Below the pieces are notes generated by a model. It was not told the DNA's origin. It made no database searches and was given only the letters and a program-made list of their open reading frames with translations. DNA of 64,000 bases. Origin: Catenulispora sp. GP43. GTDB taxonomy: Bacteria > Actinomycetota > Actinomycetes > Streptomycetales > Catenulisporaceae. The stretch covers positions 124,001 through 188,000 of the forward strand of contig NZ_JBGCCT010000014.1 in the NCBI RefSeq assembly GCF_041260665.1, read 5' to 3'. This document shows, piece after piece, positions 41,943 to 50,299 of this stretch (within the stretch, counting starts at the first letter, position 1; each line of letters begins with the position of its first letter). The position numbers and the translations under genes are program-made.

Positions 41943-43190
41943 ATGGCAGTGACAGCGTCGCCGAACGCGGACACCGCGACCGACGCCGTGCTGCTGAAGC
42001 TCGACCGGAACGTCTTCCACCACGGCGGGCTGGGCGTGATCCGCAGCCTGGGGCGGCTGGGCATCCGGGTCCACGCCATGCGCGAGGACCGGTTCGCTCC
42101 GGCCGGTGCGTCCCGGTACACCCGTCGGACGGTGTCGCCGATGCCGGCCAGCGCCAATCCCGATGACGTGCTCGAGCTGCTGGACCGGCTCGCCGACCGG
42201 CTGCCCGGCCCGGCCGTCCTGGTCACCACTGACGACGCGGGCGCGATCCTGTTGGCCGAGCACGGCGACAAGCTCCGGCCCCGGTACCTGTTCCCCTCCC
42301 CGCCGGCCGATCTGCCGCGCCGGGCGGCGGGGAAGGCGACCCTCGCCGAGATCTGCCGCACCGCCGGGGTGCCGCATCCGGCGACGACGGTCCCGGTGGA
42401 CGCCGCCGAGGCCGTGGCCTTCGCCGATTCCTGCGGCTATCCGGTCGTCGCCAAGGTCAATCTGCCCTGGGCAGCCGACCGGGCGGTGGGATTGCAGAGC
42501 ACGACCATCGTTCGCAGCAAGGACGAACTGTCGGCACTGGTCGAGCGGGCCCGCCGGGCGACCGGCGACGGCCCGGACACCGGCCTGCTGCTCCAGGAAT
42601 ACCTGGCGCCCGCACCGGCCGGCACGCGCCAGGACTGGTTCTTCCACGGCTATTTCGACGCGGCCTCGCGCTGCCTGTTCGGGCACACCGGCACCAAAGA
42701 GCGTTCCTTCCCGGTCCACGCGGGCCTGACCACCTACGGCCAGTGGGCGCCGAACGAGCGGCTGCGCGCCGAGGCGGTCGCGCTGCTGTCCGGGCTGGGC
42801 TACCAGGGGATCGTCGATCTCGACTACCGGTGGGACCCGCGGGACGACAGCTACCGGCTTCTGGACTTCAACCCCCGCCTCGGCGCCCAGTTCCGGCTGT
42901 TCCAGGACACGGCCGGCATCGATGCCGTCCGGGCCCTGCACCTGGATCTCACCGGGCGCGGCCTCACGGCGGGGGAGGCCGTGCCCGGCCGGGCACTGGT
43001 CGTCGAGAACTATGACCCGATCGCCGCCCGCGAGCTTCGACGGGAGGGGGACCTCTCCCTGCGCTCCTGGCTGGCCTCGGCGCGCGCCGCGGACGAGGCC
43101 GCCTGGTTCGCCTGGGACGATCCGGCTCCGTTCTTCCTGGCCGGCGCTCGGATGGTGTGGGAGGCCGTGGAACACCGGTTGCGCCGCTAG
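41943..43190 (+). CDS. ATP-grasp family ligase (carboxylate-amine ligase type)
   Basis: The 415-residue protein starts at ATG 41943; the frame is open upstream without support. The N-domain (LLKLDRNVFHHGGLGVIRSL) is a precursor-binding Rossmann-like fold. The ATP-grasp core includes GKATLAEICRTAGVPHPATT, the lysine of YPVVAKVNLPWAAD, the LLLQEYLAP hinge and the metal site DLDYRW...LLDFNPRLGAQ. Such enzymes join a carboxylate to an amine or thiol via an acylphosphate. In this cluster it may add an amino acid to a sugar or lipid carrier. Its stop overlaps that of the convergent GT4 gene. Confidence 0.82.
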   Translation: MAVTASPNADTATDAVLLKLDRNVFHHGGLGVIRSLGRLGIRVHAMREDRFAPAGASRYTRRTVSPMPASANPDDVLELLDRLADRLPGPAVLVTTDDAGAILLAEHGDKLRPRYLFPSPPADLPRRAAGKATLAEICRTAGVPHPATTVPVDAAEAVAFADSCGYPVVAKVNLPWAADRAVGLQSTTIVRSKDELSALVERARRATGDGPDTGLLLQEYLAPAPAGTRQDWFFHGYFDAASRCLFGHTGTKERSFPVHAGLTTYGQWAPNERLRAEAVALLSGLGYQGIVDLDYRWDPRDDSYRLLDFNPRLGAQFRLFQDTAGIDAVRALHLDLTGRGLTAGEAVPGRALVVENYDPIAARELRREGDLSLRSWLASARAADEAAWFAWDDPAPFFLAGARMVWEAVEHRLRR

Positions 43191-44362
43191 CGCTTTCGGC
43201 CGGCGCGGTCCGCGAGGGCCTGCTCGTACCAGGATTCGTAGTCGTCGAGGCAGCGGTCCAGACTGAAGGCCTCGGCGCGCCGCGCCGAGCCCTCGCCCAA
43301 CCGCGCCAGTCGCTCGGCGTCCCCGATCAGCCCGGCCAGCGCCTCGGCGAGTGCGGCCGTGTCGGCGGGGGCGACGAGCACGCCGTTGTCCGGGCCGACC
43401 AGCTCCGGCAGCGCCCCGATCCGGCTGGCGACCAGGGGCCGGCCCAGGGCCAGCGCCTCCAGGGCGGTCAGGCCGAAGATCTCCGGAGTGGTCGAGGGGA
43501 CGGCCAGCAGTGCGGAGCCACGCAAGCACTCGGCGACCTCCGGCGGACTCAGCCAGCCGCGGAACTCGACCGTGCCGGCCGCCACCAGGTCGGCGGCCCG
43601 CGCCTGCAGCCGGTCGCGTTCCGGGCCGTCGCCGACCACTACGAGCCGTGCCTTGGGCTGGGTGCGGGCCAGGATCGCGAACGCTTCCAGGACGACGTCC
43701 GCCCCCTTCAGAGGGCTGAGCCGGCCCACGTAGGCCGTCTGCCACACCTCTGAGACCGGGGTCGGGGTGAAGACCCGGTCCACGGCATGCGGGATCACCC
43801 GGACCGGCACCCGGCCGGCGTCGGGGCGGATCACGTCGGCGACGAACCGGCTCGGGGCCGCGAAGCCGTCGATCCGGCGCAGCCCGAACACCCGGTAGGC
43901 GGGCCGCATCAGGAAACGCAGGTGCAGGTAGCGGAGCAGGGCGCCGGGCGATATCCGTCCGGCGTTGTCGGCGACCTGCCAGCGCAGCAGTTTGCGGGTC
44001 CAGTCCTCGGGGCCGTGGATGGTGAGGATCCGTACGGCGCCGCGGGTGGCCGGGAACACCGCCGGGCCGAACCCGCCGACGGTGTGCAGGTGGACGCAGT
44101 CGGGCCGGAACTCGCGCATGATCCGCCGCACCTCGCGGTATCCCCGGTGGTGCCACACGAACCCGGCCAGCTTGCCCAGCGGACCGCCGTCCACCGGCGG
44201 GACCAGGTCGTCGGCGAACACGGCCCGGTCGCCCGACGGGGATTGCAGGGCCACCACCCGGACCTGGTGGCCCCGAGCCGTCTGGCCGTCCCGGAGCATG
44301 CGGACGAACTTCTCCGCGCCCCCGGCCTCGAAGCCCAGGTTGACGATGTGCAGAATTCTCAC
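43187..44362 (-). CDS. GT4-family glycosyltransferase
   Basis: GTG 44362 (GAGGATT upstream) starts the 391-residue enzyme at RILHIVNLGFEAGGAEKFVR, the typical GT4 acceptor loop. HLHTVGGFGPAVFPATRG and YVGRLSPLKGADVVLEAF follow. The donor-site E-x7-E is in TPEIFGLTALEALALGRPLV. It is a retaining NDP-sugar transferase of the WcaL/PimB-like group, probably cytosolic at the membrane face. It points away from the next operon, with which it shares a 245-bp divergent promoter region. Confidence 0.87.
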   Translation of the reverse strand: MRILHIVNLGFEAGGAEKFVRMLRDGQTARGHQVRVVALQSPSGDRAVFADDLVPPVDGGPLGKLAGFVWHHRGYREVRRIMREFRPDCVHLHTVGGFGPAVFPATRGAVRILTIHGPEDWTRKLLRWQVADNAGRISPGALLRYLHLRFLMRPAYRVFGLRRIDGFAAPSRFVADVIRPDAGRVPVRVIPHAVDRVFTPTPVSEVWQTAYVGRLSPLKGADVVLEAFAILARTQPKARLVVVGDGPERDRLQARAADLVAAGTVEFRGWLSPPEVAECLRGSALLAVPSTTPEIFGLTALEALALGRPLVASRIGALPELVGPDNGVLVAPADTAALAEALAGLIGDAERLARLGEGSARRAEAFSLDRCLDDYESWYEQALADRAGRKR

Positions 44363-44607
44363 CGGTGCCGCGCAATCCTCGAACCGAAATAGTGGGCTGC
44401 GAACCGCCCGGGTTCGGGAATCGGCGCGGTGACACCGAAGACGCCGAACCATGGCACTATGAACGCTCGCAGGCGGACGTCCCTTTCCGGGGCGCCCGGC
44501 GACGGCGGCGGCCTCCCGGCCGCTCCCGGTCACCGACCGGATCCGCCAAGCGACGAAGTCCGGTCGAGGGGAGCGAAGGGCAGCCGGTCACCGGCCCCGA
44601 AATCATA

Positions 44608-45840
44608 ATGGCGAACAGCAAGCGCCGGCACTGGGCGATCGTCGGGGCCGCCGCGGTCGCGGTCGTCATCGCCGCCGTCATCGCGACCGCCGTCTCCGGC
44701 GGCGATCCCGGCCAGCCCACGGCGTTCGGCCACTCGCCGGCGGCGAGCACCGCGGCCACCACGGACACGTCGAATGCGACCGCGTCCCCGGGTGCCGCCT
44801 CGGGGACCGCCGGGACCGGGCCGTCGTCGAGCAACGCCAAGAACACCGCGCTGGCCGACATGAAGTGGGGCCTGGACTACAGCGACACGCTGACGTTCGA
44901 CACACCGGACCAGCTCAAGACCGCGCTCGACGATGCCAACCGGCTGGGCATGGACTACATCCGCGTCGACTTCGGCTGGGAGGACTACCAGTCCTTCGCG
45001 AACTACTCGCCGGACTTCTCCAAGTTCGACAACGTGGTCGCCGCGGCGAACGCCCACGGTCTGAAGGTGCTGGCCACCATCGACTTCCCGCCGCCGTGGG
45101 CGCGCCGGGCCGCCTGCCAGGACACCGCCGCCTGCCCGCCCGCCGACAACGCGGTGTTCGCGAGCTTCGTGAAGAAGGCGGTCGCGCGCTACTCGGCACG
45201 GGGCGTCCACTACTGGGAAGTGTGGAACGAGCCCAACATCGATGCCTGGGCCCCGGCCCCGGACACGACGGACTACACCAAGCTCCTGGTGACGGTCTCC
45301 ACGGCGATCCGTGCCTCGGACCCGCACGCCTTCATCCTGATGGGCGGCCTCGCGGCGGCCCAGCCGAGCCGCGGCGGGCCCTTCATCAGCCCGTACGACT
45401 TCATCACGGCGGTGGCCAAGGACGGCGGCCTGAAGGCGGTCGACGCGATCTCCTACCACCCCTACCCGGACGGCGCCCCGGTGACCAGCAAGACCTTCCT
45501 GGCCATCAGCCAGTCGCCGACGAGCATCATCACCGCGCTGAACCAGGCCGGTGCGCCGAACATGCCGATCTGGATCACCGAGACCGGGGCGAGCGTGGCC
45601 TCCGCGGTCGGGGGCACGCCGGAACGGATCAAATCGGACGAGAGCTATCAGGTGGACCAGGCCAAGGGAGAGGTGGACACGCTGTCCTCGTACCCGAACG
45701 TCGCGTCGTTCTTCTGGTTCTCCTATCAGGACGTTCCCGCCGACCACCTGCTGTTCGGGCTGCGGCGGGCCGACGGGACCTACCGTCCCGCGTTCGCCAC
45801 CCTGCAGCAGCTCATCGCCGGCGCGAAGAAGGCACGATGA
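44608..45840 (+). CDS. Membrane-anchored GH39/GH5-like glycoside hydrolase
   Basis: ATG 44608 gives 410 residues. One N-terminal helix (AIVGAAAVAVVIAAVIATAV) anchors or exports it, and a Ser/Thr/Ala linker follows. The barrel shows YWEVWNEPNIDAW (acid/base Glu) and MPIWITETGASVAS (nucleophile Glu), with AISYHPYPDG between them. This is the clan-A pattern of GH39-like 'cellulase family' proteins. Sitting inside a glycan synthesis cluster, it may trim or release the polymer, as PslG does. ATGA links it to the GT2 gene behind it. Confidence 0.85.
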   Translation: MANSKRRHWAIVGAAAVAVVIAAVIATAVSGGDPGQPTAFGHSPAASTAATTDTSNATASPGAASGTAGTGPSSSNAKNTALADMKWGLDYSDTLTFDTPDQLKTALDDANRLGMDYIRVDFGWEDYQSFANYSPDFSKFDNVVAAANAHGLKVLATIDFPPPWARRAACQDTAACPPADNAVFASFVKKAVARYSARGVHYWEVWNEPNIDAWAPAPDTTDYTKLLVTVSTAIRASDPHAFILMGGLAAAQPSRGGPFISPYDFITAVAKDGGLKAVDAISYHPYPDGAPVTSKTFLAISQSPTSIITALNQAGAPNMPIWITETGASVASAVGGTPERIKSDESYQVDQAKGEVDTLSSYPNVASFFWFSYQDVPADHLLFGLRRADGTYRPAFATLQQLIAGAKKAR

Positions 45841-46655
45841 ACGAGGGCGCGATGAACGAGGCCGGGGCGGACCAGGGCAAGACGCCGCGGGTGTCCGTGC
45901 TCATCCCCTGCGCCCCGCGTCAGCACTACCTGGAGGAGACGCTGCTCTCCATCCAGAAGCAGACCTTCCAGGACTGGGAAGTGGTCCTGGTGCTGGACGG
46001 CGAGTGCGAAGAGAACCGGCGCATGGCCGCCGTGCTGCCCGAGGACCAGATCCGGATCGTCGTCACCGCGCGCCCCCGTTCCGGCATCGCGGCGGCCCGG
46101 AACGCGGGCCTGCCCGAGTGCCGCGGCGACCTGGTGGCGTTCTGCGACGGGGACGACCTCTGCGAGCCCGAGCGGCTGGCCCGCCAGGTCGCCGAGTTCG
46201 ACCGCCGTCCGGCCCTGGGAATGCTCGCCACCTGGTCCCGCCGCTTCAACAGCGAGACCGGTGCCGACCTCGGCCCGCGCCGCTGCCCCGCCGACTCCGT
46301 GGAGCTGGCCCGCCGGCTGCTGCTGTTCAACACGGTGACGGTGTCCACCGTCATGGCGCGGCCGGAGGTCGTGCGCGAGGCCGGGAACTTCCGCGACGCC
46401 GCGATCCAGTGCGAGGACTACGACCTCTGGCTCCGGATCCTCGGCCGGGCCGAGGTGGCCGCGCTGCCGGAGGAGCTGGTGCGCTACCGGGTGCACGAGG
46501 GCCAGTTCAGCCACCGGGCGAAGATCATGCCGCAGAGCGGCCTGCTGCGGCGCGAGAAGCTGGCGGCGGCCCGGCGGCTGGGCTGGAGCGTGCCGGTGGC
46601 CGGGGCCAAGCACCTGGCCTGGGTGGGCGTCCAACTGGCGAACCGGCGCTTCTAG
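45837..46655 (+). CDS. GT2-family glycosyltransferase
   Basis: The 272-residue GT-A enzyme starts within the stop of the glycosidase gene (ATGA). VSVLIPCAPRQHYLEETLLS and ARPRSGIAAARNAGLPECRG are the donor site. The DxD is VAFCDGDDLCEP, and CEDYDLWLRILGRAEVAAL is the ED/xxW-like acceptor region. It is an inverting transferase that adds a sugar to a lipid-linked intermediate. No membrane helix is seen. Confidence 0.9.
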   Translation: MNEGAMNEAGADQGKTPRVSVLIPCAPRQHYLEETLLSIQKQTFQDWEVVLVLDGECEENRRMAAVLPEDQIRIVVTARPRSGIAAARNAGLPECRGDLVAFCDGDDLCEPERLARQVAEFDRRPALGMLATWSRRFNSETGADLGPRRCPADSVELARRLLLFNTVTVSTVMARPEVVREAGNFRDAAIQCEDYDLWLRILGRAEVAALPEELVRYRVHEGQFSHRAKIMPQSGLLRREKLAAARRLGWSVPVAGAKHLAWVGVQLANRRF

Positions 46656-46692
46656 CGCACCGTCCCGGCGTCAGCCCTCGACGAGCGAGCGC

Positions 46693-48678
46693 TCACCGCT
46701 CCGGTGGCGGCCGCCAGCCGTCGTTTGTCTGACCCGGCTCCGGGAGCGGATCGCGGTCTTCTTCGGGCTCCGGCCGGAAGAACGAGTCGGGCACGACGAT
46801 CGGCCGCATGATGAGGGTCTCCTCCGCGTCCGCCGCGGACGGAGACACCCCCCGGCGCGGCGATCCGATCCGGTCCAGCGGCTCGATACGCTCGGCCGCG
46901 GCCGCGGCCGCCTGATCCGCTGGCCCAGCCTGGCGCGGCATCGACCGGGGCCGCATCCGCAGGCCTCCGGTCCGCACCGGCCGCCAGCTCTCCCGTCCGT
47001 AAGCGCGCGGCGTGGTGCCGCCAGCGTCGCCGTCCGGGCTGTACGCGTCGAACCGGTCGCTGCGTCCGCGTGCCTCGGGACGGTTCCACGGGAAGAACAT
47101 CGGCTCGGTGATCGCTGTCGAGTCGCCGACACCGACCCACACGCTCTGCCGGGGCCGCGGACGGTCCCGCGTCCCGCTGCCCGGCCCCGCGGCGCCGACG
47201 CCGGCCGGAACCCGGTCCCCGTCCTGCGCGCGGTCCTCGCCGTGCTCCAGCTCGTCGTAGAGGTCGTAGTCCTCGTCGGCCTCGCCGAGGGCCGCGATCT
47301 TCGCTCCGGGCACGAACGCCACGGCGAACACCCCCGAGGCCAGGTTGCCCAGCGCCCAGGACCAGCCGATCCAGTTCAGGCCCCGGTGGGCGAAGCCCAG
47401 GGCCAGCGCCAGCGTCGCGACCAGGTACACCACGTTGCTGCCGAGCAGCGGCTTCATCCGCCCAGTGATCCGCAGCGCGCTGGTGGCCCAGGTGTGGAAC
47501 GCGACGGCCAGGGCGCCGAGCGCGAGGATCGTCAGCAGCCCCTGTGCGTGTCCCGGGTACTTGCTGCCGAACAGGCTCAGCAGCGGCTCGCGCACCAGGA
47601 TCACGGCCGCGACACCCGGGATCATCACCGCGGTCATGATCGTCGCGGACCGCTTCATCAGGCTGCGCAGCTGCTCGGGATCGTGGGCGCCCTCGGAAAA
47701 GAGCGCGTTGCCGATCGCGTAGGAGCCGGTCGAGAGGAGGGCCGCGATCTGGGAGCCGAGGTAGTAGTAGGTGACGTCGTCGGGCCCCAGCCAGCGCAGC
47801 GTGATGATCGGCAGGGCGAGCTGCGGTATCAGGTTGAGCAGCGAGGAGAAGTGTGTGGTCGCCGAGTAGCCCGCGGTCTCCCGGATCCGGGTGCCGCCCA
47901 GCCCGAAGGAGAACCGGAAATCCAGCTTGCGGTACATGAAGTACACCGAAGCCAGCGTGGCCACGACGTATCCCGTTCCGGAAGCCGTCACGATGCCCAT
48001 GGCGCCCATGCCGACCACGGACGCCGGGACCACCAGCTTGGACAGGCTCTGGATGAAGCCGTCGACCAGCGTGTTGTACTCGGCCCGGCGCGCGGCCATG
48101 AAGACCGAGTCGGTCACCAGGTTGATCGTGGCGAAGACGCAGATGACGATCAGGACCACGGCGTAGACGGGTTTGTCATGGACGAAGGACAGATCCGGGG
48201 AGATCACCTTCACGAGCAGGACATAACCGGTGCCGAGCACGAAGCTGGCGCCCGCCACCATCGCCAGCATCACCGACACCTGACGGTTCCGCGCCGCGCC
48301 GTGGGCCTGATACCGGATCATCGTGGCCCCGAACCCGAACGTGCTCAGGAACGAGATCAGCGAGATCGCCGACAACAGCGTGGTCGCCAGGCCGATCTGG
48401 GTCGAGCTGTAGAGGTGGGCGACGAGCGCCCAGAATATGAAGCCGATGCCGGCGGTGAGGCCGGCGGAGAGCATGAGGAACAGCGAGTTCCGGAGCATCT
48501 TCGAGCCCGCGGGTCCGCTCCCGCCCTCGGTGTCCGTGCCGTCGGGGTCTGGGCCGTCGCCGTCCGCCGCGTCGGCGTACGAAGGCTCGGTATACGAAGC
48601 ATCGGCGTAAGAAGGGTGGGCGCCCGAGGTGTCGGCGTCCGGTGCGCCGGCCCCCCGCCGGCGGCGCCCCTTAGCCAT
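46693..48678 (-). CDS. Wzx/MurJ-type polysaccharide flippase with long disordered tails
   Basis: The 661-residue protein starts at ATG 48678. The middle (~60-470) holds about 12-14 membrane helices: LRNSLFLMLSAGLTAGIGFI, TTLLSAISLISFLSTFGFGA, SGYAIGNALFSEGAHDPE-like loops and LGNLASGVFAVAFVPGAKIA. This matches the oligosaccharidyl-lipid flippase superfamily. The ~60-residue head has Tyr-containing repeats (SYADASYTEPSYADAA), and the ~190-residue acidic/Arg/Pro-rich tail follows the last helix. Both are unusual for a flippase and are candidate phosphorylation or scaffold regions. It overlaps the preceding gene by 8 nt. Confidence 0.85.
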   Translation of the reverse strand: MAKGRRRRGAGAPDADTSGAHPSYADASYTEPSYADAADGDGPDPDGTDTEGGSGPAGSKMLRNSLFLMLSAGLTAGIGFIFWALVAHLYSSTQIGLATTLLSAISLISFLSTFGFGATMIRYQAHGAARNRQVSVMLAMVAGASFVLGTGYVLLVKVISPDLSFVHDKPVYAVVLIVICVFATINLVTDSVFMAARRAEYNTLVDGFIQSLSKLVVPASVVGMGAMGIVTASGTGYVVATLASVYFMYRKLDFRFSFGLGGTRIRETAGYSATTHFSSLLNLIPQLALPIITLRWLGPDDVTYYYLGSQIAALLSTGSYAIGNALFSEGAHDPEQLRSLMKRSATIMTAVMIPGVAAVILVREPLLSLFGSKYPGHAQGLLTILALGALAVAFHTWATSALRITGRMKPLLGSNVVYLVATLALALGFAHRGLNWIGWSWALGNLASGVFAVAFVPGAKIAALGEADEDYDLYDELEHGEDRAQDGDRVPAGVGAAGPGSGTRDRPRPRQSVWVGVGDSTAITEPMFFPWNRPEARGRSDRFDAYSPDGDAGGTTPRAYGRESWRPVRTGGLRMRPRSMPRQAGPADQAAAAAAERIEPLDRIGSPRRGVSPSAADAEETLIMRPIVVPDSFFRPEPEEDRDPLPEPGQTNDGWRPPPER

Positions 48679-49123
48679 GCCGCGCCTTTCGGGCCCGGAG
48701 GCCGAACAAGCAAGCGGACAGCACGACGAAGCACAGCACGGCCGTCGTGCCCTCCGACGGGTGCTCGAAGAAGTGGGTGAGCCGGTACCCGGTGGTCCAC
48801 GGGTGGGACAGGTTGTTGAGGCACAGGTAGACCCACACCAGGAACGCGTACCCGCCGACCGCGGCCATGGCGGCCTCGGCCGCGTCCGGCCGGCCCGGGC
48901 GGCGTGCCCAGAACGTGCCGGTCCGGGCACGCAGCGTGTAAGCACACGCGAACGACAGCGCCAGGCTCAGCGCCCCGAAGGTGTCACGCCGCAACGGCAG
49001 CACGGCGGCGATCGGCACGGAGAGCGCGTACGGCCGCAGCACCGCGATCAGGGCCACGTAGGCCCAGCCCAGCAGCCCGGCGACCATCAGCGTCTCGGCG
49101 GCGGGCCGGTACATCGTCCTCAT
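48671..49123 (-). CDS. Small membrane protein, four predicted helices
   Basis: The 150-residue protein has hydrophobic spans LMVAGLLGWAYVALIAVL, TFGALSLALSFACAYTL, AAVGGYAFLVWVYLCLNNL and TTAVLCFVVLSACLFGL. It has no recognised domain. It lies between a GT4 gene and the flippase gene with tight or overlapping junctions, so it likely works with the export step of the glycan. Confidence 0.75.
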   Translation of the reverse strand: MRTMYRPAAETLMVAGLLGWAYVALIAVLRPYALSVPIAAVLPLRRDTFGALSLALSFACAYTLRARTGTFWARRPGRPDAAEAAMAAVGGYAFLVWVYLCLNNLSHPWTTGYRLTHFFEHPSEGTTAVLCFVVLSACLFGLRARKARHG

Positions 49124-49126
49124 ACG

Positions 49127-50299
49127 TCATCCCCGGTCGGCGGAACTTCCCCCCGGGCGGCTCGCCGAACGGTAAGTCTCGATCAGCATGGATGCGTGGT
49201 CAGGCCACGCGAAACGCTCCACAGCGTACTCCCGGGCGTACTTGCCCATCTGCCGGCGCAGTTCGGAGTCCACGGCCATCTCCCGCAGCCGGACGCGGAG
49301 CATCTCCGTGTCCCGGTCCACCAACGATACGCGATCACGATCCAGGTCGTAGGCCGCGTACCCGCTGTCATCGGTGGTCAGCACCGCGATCCCGGAGCTC
49401 ATCGCCTCCTGGACGGTGAGCGGGAACCCCTCGGAGGTCGAGGGGAGGGCGAAGACGTCGCACGCCCGGTAGGCGGCGGCCACCTCGGCGGGGGCCAGGG
49501 AGCCGAGGTAGATCACTGAGTCCCGCGCCCCGGTCAGCGCCTCGGCGGGGCCGCCGGCGAACACCAGCCGGTATCCCGGGTCGTCCGCCGCGAGCAGCAG
49601 ATCGAAGCCCTTCTTCGGCACGAACCGGCCGACGAACAACACCAGCACGCCTTCCGGCGGCAGTCCCAGCCGCTCGCGCTCGGCGGCCTGCTCGGCGGCG
49701 TCCCGGGCCGGCCGGAACAGCTCGGTGTCGACGCCGTTCGGCAGGTGGTGCACCCGCTCCGGCCGTGCGCCCAGGCCGCGGACGAAGGCCGCGACGTCGG
49801 AGTTCATCGTGAACACCGACTGCGCGCCGCGCATCAGCAGCCGTCCGGCCGTCGCGTAGACGGCCTTCTGAACCAGGGCCACCGCCGCCGAGTCATGGTG
49901 CACCAGCGCCACGTGCTGCGTGGCCACCACCGGAGTGCGGGTCGCCTTCGCCGCGGTGAGCGCGGCCCACGACGTCAGATAGAAGGCATCGTGGATGTGC
50001 ACGACGTCGGCCCAGCGTGTCCAGCGCAGCGCCCGGCGCAGCAGCTTCGGCCCCAGGATCGGGAACGGCACGCCGGCCTTGCGCTCCAGCCCGTTCCAGG
50101 CCCGGACCCGCACCACCCGGACCCCGTCCTCGTCGGTGACGCCGCTGCGCTCCCCGCTGGTGAGCACGGTCACCTGGACCCCGGCGGCGGTCAGATGCCG
50201 GGCCTCGGCGTGCACCACGTTCTCGATGCCGCCCAGGTGCGGCGGGTAGTAGTGGCAGACGAGCAGGACTTTGAGCGGCCCGCGGGCGTCGTCGCTCAT
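49127..50299 (-). CDS. GT4-family glycosyltransferase
   Basis: The 390-residue enzyme starts at ATG 50299, overlapping the stop of the DUF2206-like gene as ATGA. The acceptor loop is VLLVCHYYPPHLGGIENVVH. HIHDAFYLTSWAALTAA follows. The donor domain has LFVGRFVPKKGFDLLLAAD and the E-x7-E in TSEGFPLTVQEAMSSGIAVL. It is a retaining sugar transferase of the surface-glycan operon. Confidence 0.9.
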   Translation of the reverse strand: MSDDARGPLKVLLVCHYYPPHLGGIENVVHAEARHLTAAGVQVTVLTSGERSGVTDEDGVRVVRVRAWNGLERKAGVPFPILGPKLLRRALRWTRWADVVHIHDAFYLTSWAALTAAKATRTPVVATQHVALVHHDSAAVALVQKAVYATAGRLLMRGAQSVFTMNSDVAAFVRGLGARPERVHHLPNGVDTELFRPARDAAEQAAERERLGLPPEGVLVLFVGRFVPKKGFDLLLAADDPGYRLVFAGGPAEALTGARDSVIYLGSLAPAEVAAAYRACDVFALPSTSEGFPLTVQEAMSSGIAVLTTDDSGYAAYDLDRDRVSLVDRDTEMLRVRLREMAVDSELRRQMGKYAREYAVERFAWPDHASMLIETYRSASRPGGSSADRG

